A stretch of DNA of 64,000 bases from Hyunsoonleella jejuensis. Lineage in GTDB: Bacteria > Bacteroidota > Bacteroidia > Flavobacteriales > Flavobacteriaceae. The notes under the pieces were generated by a model. It was given only the letters and a program-made list of their open reading frames with translations. It was not told where the DNA came from and searched no databases. Location of the stretch: contig NZ_FOFN01000005.1 in the NCBI RefSeq assembly GCF_900111025.1, positions 94,920 through 158,919 of the forward strand, in the 5' to 3' direction. Positions within the stretch are counted from its first letter, which is position 1; every line of letters starts with the position of its first letter. Both the position numbers and the translations under genes were made by a program. Positions 9,587-19,978 of the stretch are shown one piece after another.

Positions 9587-9601
9587 TGGCACATTTTTAG
9601 C
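9587..9601 (+). promoter_or_regulatory. Possible sigma-54 (-24/-12) promoter of groES-groEL
   Basis: The bases TGGCAC, five bases, TAGC match the sigma-54 consensus TGGCAC-N5-TTGC with one mismatch, and the invariant GG and GC are correctly spaced. It lies 50 bases before the groES ATG. No CIRCE operator and no good TAnnTTTG box was found here. A sigma-54 activator gene lies at 6236-7507. That this promoter is used is inference. Confidence 0.45.
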
Positions 9602-9651
9602 TTAATGCTAAGCATTAATTAATAACCTAAATAATAAAAATATAAAACAAA

Positions 9652-9927
9652 ATGGGAGTAAACATTAAACCATTAGCAGACAGAGTTCTTATTGAGCCTG
9701 CTGCCGCTGAGACAAAAACAGCATCAGGAATTATTATTCCAGACAACGCTAAGGAAAAACCACAAAAAGGAACCGTTGTAGCTGCCGGACCTGGCACAAA
9801 AGACGAACCAATTACGGTTAAAGTTGGCGACACCGTTTTATATGGCAAATACGCCGGCACCGAATTAAAGCTAGACGGCAACGATTATTTAATCATGCGT
9901 GAAAGCGATATTTTAGCAATTGTATAA
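9652..9927 (+). CDS. groES: Co-chaperonin GroES
   Basis: 91 residues. The lid of the GroEL folding chamber. The start [16 protein letters not shown], the mobile-loop region around [19 protein letters not shown] and the end [16 protein letters not shown] are typical. It comes before groEL with 127 bases between, a gap that holds alternative hairpins (9953-10009). Confidence 0.98.
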   Translation: MGVNIKPLADRVLIEPAAAETKTASGIIIPDNAKEKPQKGTVVAAGPGTKDEPITVKVGDTVLYGKYAGTELKLDGNDYLIMRESDILAIV

Positions 9928-9952
9928 TTTCAAATTCCAAAAGAAACAAAAA

Positions 9953-10009
9953 CTAAATTCCAAAAATCACTCAAACGTAAAATACTATAAATTCCTTTTT
10001 GGAATTTAG
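9953..10009 (+). repeat. Competing inverted repeats between groES and groEL
   Basis: CTAAATTCCAAAAA at 9953-9966 is the exact complement of TTTTTGGAATTTAG at 9996-10009. The second copy can instead pair with the nearer TAAATTCC at 9988-9995, closing a TTTTT loop, and this short stem extends outward through AATACT/AGTATT with a two-base bulge. Another AAATTCC occurs at 9932-9938. The folds are mutually exclusive. This may set the groES to groEL ratio or be an intergenic repeat; no function is proven. Confidence 0.6.
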
Positions 10010-10039
10010 TATTTGAATATTGAGATTTAAAAATTTTAA

Positions 10040-11686
<1,647 letters not shown>

Positions 11687-11747
11687 TGGCGAATTACTAA
11701 TGATATGCATCTCACTCTTAATTATAAGAGTAGACATCAATATTTAG

Positions 11748-11777
11748 AAAACGCTTCCAAATTATGGAAGCGTTTTT
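11748..11777 (+). terminator. Intrinsic terminator after groEL
   Basis: Stem AAAACGCTTCCA / TGGAAGCGTTTT with a short AT loop and a run of T. A smaller palindrome ACTCTTA/TAAGAGT lies just before it (11715-11732). Confidence 0.9.
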
Positions 11778-11993
11778 TTATTCATGAATATTTCATAGTT
11801 TAAAAACGCACAATTATTAAAAACATTCAAAGTATGATCAGGTACTTAATGTTAAAAAAAGCAAGCTAGCGAACGTGTTATAAAGAGCTATAATAGCTTA
11901 ATAAATATTATTTCAGTCAAATTAAATTCGAACTAGATTCCAATTAAACTTTTCAATAAAAAAATAGTCTTAAATAGAACTTACAATCCTTTT

Positions 11994-14708
11994 ATGCTCA
12001 GGAAGCTATTTTTTTTAATACTGTTTGTCTGCACCATAAATTATACTTTTTGTCAGACTGAAATTATTGGAATTCTAATTAATACTGAAAAACTGCCTAT
12101 TGAATTTGCTTCAGTAGCACTTTTAAATCCTAAAGACTCTACTTTGGTCAATTATACGATTACGGACGATAAAGGTTTTTTTAGAATTATAGAACCTAAA
12201 CAAACTACGGTTGTGTTTCAAGCTTCTTCAATGGGATTCAAACAATTCTACAGAACCATTAAACTGGAAGGAGAAATCATTGACTTAAAATCGATAATAT
12301 TAAAAGATGATATAAACGCTCTGGACGAGATAATGATTTCTGCTGTTATCCCCATCCAAATTAAACAGGACACAGTAGCATATAATGCAAGTTCGTTTAA
12401 AGTGAACTCCGATGACACCTTGGAATCTCTTCTTGAAAAACTACCCAATGTAGAAATTGATTCGGATGGAAAAGTTATAGCGCAAGGTGAACAAGTTACT
12501 AGAATATTTGTAGATGGTAAGGAATTTTTTGGAGGTGACCCTGCCATTGTACTAAAAAATTTATCAGCCGACGCTATCTCTAAAGTTGAAGTTATTGACA
12601 AAAAAAGTGATGAAGCAGAATTGACAGGTGTTGACGATGGAAACAAACAAGTAATCATCAACTTTTCACTTAAAAAAAATAGAAAAAATCAGGGTTTTGG
12701 CAAATTCTCGATAGGCTCTGGTTTAGACAGTCGCTATTTTAGCAATCTAAACTATAACCGCTTTAATTCTAAAACCCAAATATCGGTTGTTGGGAAATTC
12801 AACAATATAAATGTTACAGGCTCTAACATTAAGGGATTTTTAGAAAACGCTAACGGTATTGGCGACGACTCAGACGATGAAGTAAACAGTTTTGAAAACA
12901 ATAGAAGTTTAAGTGGATTTTTAACTACTGGAGTTACTGGAATTCATGTTGGTCATGAATTCAAAAAAAAGCAATCGTTAAATACAGACTATTTTTATAA
13001 TTATCTTAATAACAAAGGACTATCATTAGTTAACCGTATTAATTTTGCTAGTAGAAATAACTTCAATTTTAATTCTGATAATAATTTCGATAACACCACA
13101 AGCAACCATAATTTCAATTTTAACTATGAAGACAAATCGCATAAAACGCACACGATAAGAATAACAGGTTCCATTAATTCAGACGATCGAAAAAATTTGC
13201 TAGACAGACAGGGTAGGTTTATAAACGACATGGACGAACTTATAACTACCAATACTTTAGATCTAGAAACTAATAACGAGAGACACCGCGCAAATATTTC
13301 AGCGAATTTCTATAAACGGCTACAAAAAAGAGGCAGAAATTTTAATGTTGGGGTTAACGTTAGATTTAATAATAGAATTTTAGACAATAGCCAAAACACA
13401 CTTATAACTCGAAATATAGGGCAGCCTGACGAAAGACAAACCGAACGTTTTACATATAGAGATGAAGACACCGAAAACACTCAACTTATATACCATGTTA
13501 ATTATTCTGAACCTCTTTGGGCAAATAATTATTTGAAAATAAGAGGTATGGTACGTAATTTAAATGATGTTGAGAATGCATTTCAATTAAGAAATAACAT
13601 TGACAATAACGATGAAGAAATTTTCAACTTTAAATTCGAAAATACTGAAAGACGCTTTCAAACTAGAATTTTACACAACTACAGTAAGGACAAGTGGTTT
13701 TTATCTTATGGTACCGAATTAGAAGAATTAAATAGAATTTTTGGCGCCGAGGGAGAATTACCCATACGTAAAACTCAATTTTACTTTAACCCTTTGGCTA
13801 CTATTCAATACAAACCTAAGCGTGGCATAAAACATAGATTTGCCTACAGGAGGCAAATAAGAAGCCCGAGGTCTCAACAGATTACTACAGTAGTTAATAA
13901 TTTAAATCCCTTTTTTATAAGAAAAGGAAATCCAAATTTGAAAACGGAAAAAACGGACATATTCGCTTTAAATACTGTTATAAATAGCTTTAAATCTTCT
14001 TTAAATTTTTATTCAAAAATTGAGTTTCAGTATGTAAGAGATGCTATTGTTTCTAATGTTGTGATTGACGAGGATTTTGTACGAAACAGAACTTATGATA
14101 ACGTTAAAAATACAAAACGTCTTAATACTACAGTAAGTTTTAGTAAAAAAATAAAAAAATTAGGAATTCGTTATACTCTAAAAAATGTAAATACATACGC
14201 AACAAGCAATGCTGTAGTGAATTTAGAATTGAACGATGTAACTTCAGAAGATTATTTGTTTAGTCTTACATTTGAAAATTCCAATAAAACTAATTTTGAC
14301 ATAAAAACTGGCGCCTCAATCAATGTCAATAACACAGCTTTTTCCTTAGTTGATGACCTAGACCGGCAATTTTCTCGCCAGCAATATTTTGCAGCATTTG
14401 ATTTTGATATAACTGCACAACTAAATCTGAGTACACAATTAGATTATTTTATTTTTAAAGATAATCGGTTTAACAGTAATCAAGAATTACCTATATGGAA
14501 TGCTGCATTATCATATTCTTTTTCAAGAAATAATATTCTAAAAATATTATTAATTGATATTTTAGATAAAAATGTGGATATTTTTCGCCGAAGTACCGTA
14601 AACTATTTTGAAGAAACTACAACTGAAAGTTTAGGGCGTTACGTTATTTTAAGCTATACATATAAATTAAATGGAGGCAAAAAACAGGAAAGAAACAAGA
14701 AGAGTTAG
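11994..14708 (+). CDS. Outer-membrane beta-barrel receptor-like protein with carboxypeptidase-like N-terminal domain
   Basis: 904 residues. Signal peptide MLRKLFFLILFVCTINYTFC, then a carboxypeptidase-regulatory-like beta domain (about 22-110: ILINTEKLPIEFASVALL, DDKGFFRI). A plug-like domain follows (about 140-235: LESLLEKLPNVEIDSDGKV, VTRIFVDGKEFFGGDP), and the rest is a large beta-barrel rich in N, D and aromatic residues. It belongs with outer-membrane beta-barrel proteins related to TonB receptors, but no TonB box is clear. The 213 bases before it hold no other gene. It runs convergently into the DUF2200 gene. The transported ligand is unknown. Confidence 0.88.
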   Translation: MLRKLFFLILFVCTINYTFCQTEIIGILINTEKLPIEFASVALLNPKDSTLVNYTITDDKGFFRIIEPKQTTVVFQASSMGFKQFYRTIKLEGEIIDLKSIILKDDINALDEIMISAVIPIQIKQDTVAYNASSFKVNSDDTLESLLEKLPNVEIDSDGKVIAQGEQVTRIFVDGKEFFGGDPAIVLKNLSADAISKVEVIDKKSDEAELTGVDDGNKQVIINFSLKKNRKNQGFGKFSIGSGLDSRYFSNLNYNRFNSKTQISVVGKFNNINVTGSNIKGFLENANGIGDDSDDEVNSFENNRSLSGFLTTGVTGIHVGHEFKKKQSLNTDYFYNYLNNKGLSLVNRINFASRNNFNFNSDNNFDNTTSNHNFNFNYEDKSHKTHTIRITGSINSDDRKNLLDRQGRFINDMDELITTNTLDLETNNERHRANISANFYKRLQKRGRNFNVGVNVRFNNRILDNSQNTLITRNIGQPDERQTERFTYRDEDTENTQLIYHVNYSEPLWANNYLKIRGMVRNLNDVENAFQLRNNIDNNDEEIFNFKFENTERRFQTRILHNYSKDKWFLSYGTELEELNRIFGAEGELPIRKTQFYFNPLATIQYKPKRGIKHRFAYRRQIRSPRSQQITTVVNNLNPFFIRKGNPNLKTEKTDIFALNTVINSFKSSLNFYSKIEFQYVRDAIVSNVVIDEDFVRNRTYDNVKNTKRLNTTVSFSKKIKKLGIRYTLKNVNTYATSNAVVNLELNDVTSEDYLFSLTFENSNKTNFDIKTGASINVNNTAFSLVDDLDRQFSRQQYFAAFDFDITAQLNLSTQLDYFIFKDNRFNSNQELPIWNAALSYSFSRNNILKILLIDILDKNVDIFRRSTVNYFEETTTESLGRYVILSYTYKLNGGKKQERNKKS

Positions 14709-14717
14709 TATTTAAAT

Positions 14718-15089
14718 TCAACCTGCTCGCAAAATCTTTTCCATTTTTCTTCCTTTAGCCAATTCATCAACCAACTTATCTAAGTAACGGCATTTTTTTG
14801 TTAATTCGTTATCAATTTCTTCAATGCGATAGCCACAAATAACGCCTTTAATTAATTCAGCATTTGGATTAATTTCGGCCTCATCAAAAAATTCTTCAAA
14901 AGTTACGTTTCGGCCTATTAGCTCTTGGATTTTGTTCTCATCAAAACCAGTTAACCATTCAATTACCTTATGCAACTCTTCTTTAGTTCTTCCCTTTTTC
15001 TCTACTTTTGTTACATAGTGGGGATAGACTGAAAAGAACTTCATTGTTCTTATGCGCTCATTATGTTCTGGTGTTGTTATCATATTCAA
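14718..15089 (-). CDS. DUF2200 family protein
   Basis: 123 residues, soluble. The run VYPHYVTKVEKKGRTKEELH and the motif IEWLTGF are the signature of DUF2200, which is often found in bacteria and has no established role. The end is KLVDELAKGRKMEKILRAG. The start could be the ATG at 15089 or the second Met two codons later. It lies 9 bases upstream of the adjacent minus-strand start region of 15099-15449 and is probably co-transcribed with it. Confidence 0.85.
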   Translation of the reverse strand: MNMITTPEHNERIRTMKFFSVYPHYVTKVEKKGRTKEELHKVIEWLTGFDENKIQELIGRNVTFEEFFDEAEINPNAELIKGVICGYRIEEIDNELTKKCRYLDKLVDELAKGRKMEKILRAG

Positions 15090-15098
15090 AGTTTTTAG

Positions 15099-15449
15099 TT
15101 AGTTATACCAAACCGCGTAACCTTTTCTTCTTAATTCCAAAGCTAAAATTTGTTCCATTTTTAGAGCTTCTTGTCTTGATACCATAGGAGCTATATGATT
15201 GTACAAACTAGGTCTTAGATACGAACCATATTTTTCAACAATATTAGAAGCTATTTTATAGCCTTTTTTATTTGTATGACCAGTTTTATGTTGTAAGAAT
15301 CGCTCTTTAGGTGTTTTACTCGTCATACCAACATACAAACATTCTAGCACACCATTAAACTGCGGATTAGCCAATCGAAACTTGGTGTTTTCTGTAAAAA
15401 CACGTTTTTTTAATTCTATAACATAAATACGGTATTCGGTTTTGGGCAT
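15099..15449 (-). CDS. GIY-YIG-like small protein
   Basis: 116 residues. The parts YRIYVIEL, then LECLYVGMTSKTPKERFLQH and MEQILALELRRKGYAVWYN follow the order of a GIY-YIG domain (two short strands, an Arg-containing helix and a late Glu), with YVI and YVG in place of GIY and YIG. Such proteins may nick DNA or may be inactive. No second domain is present. It sits between DUF2200 and the HMA protein on the same strand. The family call is moderate; nuclease activity is not shown. Confidence 0.6.
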   Translation of the reverse strand: MPKTEYRIYVIELKKRVFTENTKFRLANPQFNGVLECLYVGMTSKTPKERFLQHKTGHTNKKGYKIASNIVEKYGSYLRPSLYNHIAPMVSRQEALKMEQILALELRRKGYAVWYN

Positions 15450-15469
15450 TATTTGCTTAGAACACTAAA

Positions 15470-15835
15470 TTAAGATTTATCCTTTTGATCGTGCGCGCCT
15501 TTCACTTCTTCATCACGATACTTACAACACCCATGCACTTTAGCATAAGCCTGGTCAGTAGCTTTGGCGTTTTTTGTATCATGGCCGGCAGCTAAAACTT
15601 CATGTTCTATAGTATTTAAGTCTGTTTTACGTTCATCAAAAATTAATTTCAACTCGTGCGTATCTATATTCCAGTCGGCCCATTTTACCCCTTTGGTATT
15701 TAAGCATGCTTTTTCTATTCGTGCTTTACACATGCCACAAATACCATCAACTTCCATAGAAGCTTTAGCGTTTTTATTTTGGGCAAAGGTTGTTGTGCCG
15801 ATTAGCATTAATACTATTATTACTGTATTTTTCAT
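15470..15835 (-). CDS. Secreted heavy-metal-associated (HMA) domain protein
   Basis: 121 residues from the ATG at 15835, giving the signal peptide MKNTVIIVLMLIGTTTFAQ. Upstream in-frame Met codons give a less natural start. The metal-binding loop is GICGMCKARIEKA (Cys-x2-Cys) of an HMA fold, about residues 30-95, and the tail has HGCCKYRDEEVKGAHD with two more Cys. It likely binds Cu(I) or another soft metal in the periplasm. It lies downstream of the TonB receptor and belongs to the same metal cluster. Confidence 0.85.
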   Translation of the reverse strand: MKNTVIIVLMLIGTTTFAQNKNAKASMEVDGICGMCKARIEKACLNTKGVKWADWNIDTHELKLIFDERKTDLNTIEHEVLAAGHDTKNAKATDQAYAKVHGCCKYRDEEVKGAHDQKDKS

Positions 15836-15907
15836 GTTCTTTATTTTTTTTAAGATGCTTTGATTGCGCATAGCGCGACATCTTGATTGTTACTTCTTTT
15901 AAATTAT

Positions 15908-15934
15908 GAGATGCTGAAATAACCTCAGCATGAC
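15908..15934. repeat. Short REP-like hairpin ending in TGAC
   Basis: ATGCTGA, seven bases, TCAGCAT, then GAC. The same pattern occurs at 19054-19075 and, with a longer loop, inside a gene at 53671-53718. It lies between the HMA gene and the TonB-receptor gene and looks like a dispersed repeat. Confidence 0.55.
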
Positions 15935-15943
15935 TACGTTGAT

Positions 15944-18181
15944 TTATTTTATACTATAGCGTAAGCCTGCATAATACATACTTCCAAAAATAGGACCATA
16001 TACAAAGGTAGAATCAAAATTCGCACCAAACGGATCTTCCGACCCGAGAATTGGGTTCGGCTGTCTAACGTTGGTAATATTTTCACCACCTAAATATACT
16101 TCAAATTTTGGAGAAAACACTTTAGTGATTTGCGCATTTAAAGTCGCTATGGTCGGTGTACGCTCTGGCAATTGAAACTGCGATGGATTAGTAACTGTTG
16201 AGGCGTACCGCTGGTCGCTCAACCAATTGTACGTGGCATCAAACTTCCATTGTGCACCGTTTTTCTTTTGCTTAGTTTCATATCCTGCATTAGCAAATAT
16301 CCTGTGCTTTGGCGTTAATGGCCTTTCTAAGCGCCCAGAAGTATAATCAGTTTGCACATCATAAAATTTATATGCCATTCGCAGGTCAACGCCTTCAAAA
16401 GGATTATAATTTAATTCCGCTTGGAAACTATTTGCAAAGCTCTTCCCATCAAGATTATAAAAATTAATTTCTTGAGGATTTTCCCAATCAACAACTACTT
16501 GATTCTTGAAATCGGTCTTATAATAATCTAAAGTGATATCTGCTTTTCGTCCAAAAAGATTAAACCCTTGGAGATAAGACACCCCATAATTCCATGCAAT
16601 TTCAGGGTCTAAGCCATAGATATTTCCACCTGAATTCAACACATTAATTTTTCTTGAAGTAGAAAATAGCTGTTGATTCTCTGCAAAAATATTAGCACTT
16701 CTCTTTCCCCTTCCAAAGGAGGCCCTAAAAGCAGATTTACTCCAAGGCGAATAACGCACATGTAGGCGAGGCGTAATAAAAGTTCCCAATAAATTATGGT
16801 AATCTACACGTAAACCTGCAGTGATATTAAACAATTCTAAATTATCGTGGCTATACTCAAAAAAAGCACCAACAGCGTTTTCGGTTCTTTCATAATCTGT
16901 AGTATTTACAAACTCATTGTAATGGTCGTAAGTATAGCTAACTCCTGTTTTAATTTTGTGACGTGAGTCGCTAATTATAGAATTGTAAATAGCGTTAGTG
17001 TACAAACTATTATGGGTTATATCATAAGTGTTTAGCCCAAAATAAGACTCTTGTTTATGGCTACTAAACGCTGTTTGCACACCAAAACTTTGCCATGGCA
17101 CTTCTGGATTTATATAACCGAATTTTGCAGAAACTTCATAACGTTTAGTATCAATTTCGCTCCCCCAACTATTCATAGTTAGTCTATCGGTGTCAGGATT
17201 AAAATTTAATTCTCCTGTTTGTTTTTCATCATTTAAAAATTTCAAATTTATAAAACTTACAAAACCTTTTTGATTATCAATGTATTGCCAACGGTTCATA
17301 AGATTGATTTGATTAAACAAAGGCATATCTAAAAAACCATCATCATTTACATCATGCTTCCTGTTTTGCGTGTTACCGTGTATGTACAAACCTGTATGCC
17401 ATCTATCACTTACTTTGGTATTAATATGTGTATTAAGCTCTAACCGCTCACTCGTAGCAGCGTATAGGTTTACAAATAGTTTATCGTCTGTTGAAGGTTT
17501 TACCAATTCTGTATTGATTTGTCCCGCAATACTTTCAAAACCGTTAACAACACTCCCTGCACCTTTGGTTATTTGAATACTTTCTACCCAAGTTCCTGGA
17601 ATAAAACTCAGCCCATATGCCTGCGACGCTCCTCGAATGGATGGAATATTTTCAGTTGAAATCAATATGTACGGACTTGTTAAACCTAACATTTTAATTT
17701 GTCGCGTTCCTGAAATAGCATCAGCGAAATTTACGTCTATAGACGGGTTGGTCTCAAAACTTTCTGAAAGGTTACAACAAGCCGCTTTAAGCAATTCATC
17801 ACTGCTTACTGTTATAATATTTTGAGATGCTAAATAAGACTTTGCGGTGGTTTGCTTTCTTGAAGTTATTATAACCTCATCTAAATCATCATTAGATTTT
17901 AGATAATGACGTATAAATTTTGGCGCATTAATCGTTATCGTATCGGTTTTGTATCCTACATAACTTACTATCAATTTTTTAAATTCTTCAGTATAAGGAA
18001 TAGTAAACGTTCCGTCGATATCAGTAACGGTTCCAACTTCGGTATTTAGCCAGTACACATTCGCTCCTGCTAAACCAATATCTTGTGTTGTATTATTTGC
18101 TTCCATTATTTTTCCAGATATTTTCTCTTGTGAAAATCCGAATAAAGGCAGTAGTAAAATTAAAACTATAAATTGTTTCAT
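15944..18181 (-). CDS. TonB-dependent receptor of a heavy-metal (probably copper) cluster
   Basis: 745 residues from the ATG at 18181, giving signal peptide MKQFIVLILLLPLFGFSQ; the 28 codons before it are not signal-like. A carboxypeptidase-like domain (about 20-105), a plug domain (about 120-230) and a barrel follow. The plug holds two adjacent cysteines in LLKAACCNLSESFETNPSID, unusual for sugar receptors and suggestive of metal binding. Neighbours are HMA proteins on both sides and an HYC_CC_PP protein upstream, all on the same strand. Import of a copper or other metal complex is inferred from this context. Confidence 0.88.
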   Translation of the reverse strand: MKQFIVLILLLPLFGFSQEKISGKIMEANNTTQDIGLAGANVYWLNTEVGTVTDIDGTFTIPYTEEFKKLIVSYVGYKTDTITINAPKFIRHYLKSNDDLDEVIITSRKQTTAKSYLASQNIITVSSDELLKAACCNLSESFETNPSIDVNFADAISGTRQIKMLGLTSPYILISTENIPSIRGASQAYGLSFIPGTWVESIQITKGAGSVVNGFESIAGQINTELVKPSTDDKLFVNLYAATSERLELNTHINTKVSDRWHTGLYIHGNTQNRKHDVNDDGFLDMPLFNQINLMNRWQYIDNQKGFVSFINLKFLNDEKQTGELNFNPDTDRLTMNSWGSEIDTKRYEVSAKFGYINPEVPWQSFGVQTAFSSHKQESYFGLNTYDITHNSLYTNAIYNSIISDSRHKIKTGVSYTYDHYNEFVNTTDYERTENAVGAFFEYSHDNLELFNITAGLRVDYHNLLGTFITPRLHVRYSPWSKSAFRASFGRGKRSANIFAENQQLFSTSRKINVLNSGGNIYGLDPEIAWNYGVSYLQGFNLFGRKADITLDYYKTDFKNQVVVDWENPQEINFYNLDGKSFANSFQAELNYNPFEGVDLRMAYKFYDVQTDYTSGRLERPLTPKHRIFANAGYETKQKKNGAQWKFDATYNWLSDQRYASTVTNPSQFQLPERTPTIATLNAQITKVFSPKFEVYLGGENITNVRQPNPILGSEDPFGANFDSTFVYGPIFGSMYYAGLRYSIK

Positions 18182-18290
18182 GGTATGTCTATTATCTGGT
18201 CGAGTCATTTCTTTCTTTGAAAAATTATATCGAAAACCTTTTAGGTTTTTGACACAATTCCGCAAAAAACAGCATCACTCGAAGTGATAT

Positions 18291-19013
18291 TTATTTGTAT
18301 AAGTTAATTAGCATAATAATTGCCATCACAATCATAATACTGTTTTCAATAAAAGTTGCTTTGGTCATGGGGAGTTTTAAAGCAGTTCCCAAACAGGCAC
18401 ATTGGATGGATTTTTTATCTATCAGCGTTTTAGTGACGCCTATAGTGGTAATCCCTAGAATCACAAGGGTTACTGCCAAAGCAATTGGAATTTCTATTCG
18501 CATTAAAAATAAAAGACCGAGCACCACTTCAATAAACGGATAAATCCATCCATAAACGGGCACAACTTTAGCTAGTGGATCGTACATTCTAAAAGATTCT
18601 GGGAATCCTTTTAAATCCAATAACTTAAAAAAACTGAAGACAATATAAAACAAGCCCATAAAATCGAGCATAAAACCATTGCCGTCCCACGGTTTTATAT
18701 TTAATAAAATAGAGGCTATAGTAATGTAGCCAAATATTAAAAACAATGGAAACAGCTGTTGTAAATCGCTTTTATCTTCAACCCTAACTTCCGGAGCGTT
18801 ATTGAAAATATTCTTCTCTGAAATGCTGTATTTATCAGAAAGCGTATTTTGTAATATGTTGATTGAAATGTGTTCAGACATTTCAATGGTTGCCTCAGAT
18901 GTTTCTAAGTTAACCGAAGCATTTGACACTTCTGGAAGTGCATTCAAAGCGTCTTCCACAGAAGCTTTGCATCCGTTACAGGTCATGCCTGTAACTGTAT
19001 ATGTATGTTTCAT
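18291..19013 (-). CDS. HMA domain fused to a MauE/DoxX-like membrane domain
   Basis: 240 residues. Residues 1-65 form an HMA domain with GMTCNGCKASVE (Cys-x2-Cys). Residues 85-240 hold about four membrane helices of the MauE/DoxX type (PLFLIFGYITIASILL, VYGWIYPFIEVVLGLLFLM), with the conserved loop KKSIQCACLGTALKLP, which places two cysteines at the membrane face. MauE-like proteins are thought to help handle disulfides or metals. The fusion in this cluster suggests metal delivery across the inner membrane. Same strand as the TonB receptor, 109 bases upstream of its ATG. Confidence 0.85.
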   Translation of the reverse strand: MKHTYTVTGMTCNGCKASVEDALNALPEVSNASVNLETSEATIEMSEHISINILQNTLSDKYSISEKNIFNNAPEVRVEDKSDLQQLFPLFLIFGYITIASILLNIKPWDGNGFMLDFMGLFYIVFSFFKLLDLKGFPESFRMYDPLAKVVPVYGWIYPFIEVVLGLLFLMRIEIPIALAVTLVILGITTIGVTKTLIDKKSIQCACLGTALKLPMTKATFIENSIMIVMAIIMLINLYK

Positions 19014-19052
19014 GATATTTTTTTAATTTATAAAATTTTGAATAACTAATAG

Positions 19053-19077
19053 CTTCTGAAACACGTTCAGAATGACA
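19053..19077. repeat. Short REP-like hairpin ending in TGAC
   Basis: TTCTGAA, five bases, TTCAGAA, then TGAC. Same design as the repeat at 15908-15934. It sits in the 77-base gap between two genes of the metal cluster. Confidence 0.5.
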
Positions 19078-19090
19078 AAACTTTACAAAA

Positions 19091-19492
19091 TCAAATCAAG
19101 AATACTTGGTCTAGTATCTGAATATCGTAAACCAAATTTGGAGGTGAATAATCTTTGTGAGGAATAATTGGTTTAGGCAAGCTTTCAAAACCATGGATGT
19201 AGGACTGTATAAAAGCTACCAAGAACTGTTGCTGTTCTATATCTAAATCTTCAAAAGAAGGACTTTTTAATTCATCCTGTCCTTCCACTACATCTACTTC
19301 ATCCTTACAGCAGGTTTTCTTTTGCACCATTTCCATAGATTCCATGCCGCATTTTTCAGCTTCCGTGAATAAAGAAACATCTACTAGGGTTTCACCACAG
19401 TAGTGTTTTTCAACAGTAAAGGATACCGTTGAGAACAACACCAAAAGTGCCATACTCACCGAAAATACTTTATGTAATAGTTGCTGCATCAC
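19091..19492 (-). CDS. HYC_CC_PP family protein
   Basis: 133 residues. Named after its motifs, all present: KHYCGE (about 29-34), KTCCKDE (about 59-65) and YSPPNLVYDI near the end. An N-terminal hydrophobic segment MQQLLHKVFSVSMALLVLFS exports it. These proteins usually accompany HMA proteins and TonB receptors in Bacteroidota, so metal binding through the Cys and His motifs is likely but not proven. First gene of the metal cluster read on the minus strand. Confidence 0.85.
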   Translation of the reverse strand: MMQQLLHKVFSVSMALLVLFSTVSFTVEKHYCGETLVDVSLFTEAEKCGMESMEMVQKKTCCKDEVDVVEGQDELKSPSFEDLDIEQQQFLVAFIQSYIHGFESLPKPIIPHKDYSPPNLVYDIQILDQVFLI

Positions 19493-19549
19493 TTTGCAAA
19501 ATTACAAAAATCGAGACACTTGGGTTTAACTTTATCAAACCATTAACAC

Positions 19550-19978
19550 TCACTTAGTGATTTTATGATAATAAAATGCTGGTAACAACAAGATTAAAAG
19601 CAATGGCTGAATTAAAAACCTACGGATGTTAAAGAACAAATAATACTCCTCCTGTTTTGGGTTGGTTATAAAGTATAAAAAAAGTAACATCAAAATAATA
19701 AATGCAATACCATAGACCATAGCGGAAAACTTAATGATACTTACTTCTTTAAATACAACATATAAAATCCCTAAAGAAATTGCACTATTTAAAGCATAAC
19801 GTAATGCTGTAAAACCTACTAACTTAACAACCTCTCGTCTGGGACTATCTAAATACAAATAATCATTCTGAAAAAACGTCAAATAAGGATCGTAAAACAA
19901 GGTATCTTCGAAAAAGCGTATCAAAATCAATAGCCCAAATAAGACTACAAGCAATATGTATGTTATAGGTTTAGACAT
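19550..19978 (-). CDS. Exosortase F-associated membrane protein
   Basis: 142 residues with about four membrane helices. Contains the start SKPITYILLVVLFGLLILIR, the region FEDTLFYDPYLTFFQNDYLY and NIRRFLIQPLLLILLLPAFY. In flavobacteria this small protein is always next to xrtF. It overlaps the xrtF end by 8 bases, so translation is coupled. Its precise job in exosortase sorting is unknown. Confidence 0.88.
   Translation of the reverse strand: MSKPITYILLVVLFGLLILIRFFEDTLFYDPYLTFFQNDYLYLDSPRREVVKLVGFTALRYALNSAISLGILYVVFKEVSIIKFSAMVYGIAFIILMLLFLYFITNPKQEEYYLFFNIRRFLIQPLLLILLLPAFYYHKITK

Noticed and set aside
9500..9650. CIRCE operator before groES
   Set aside because: No TTAGCACTC-N9-GAGTGCTAA-like inverted repeat was found.
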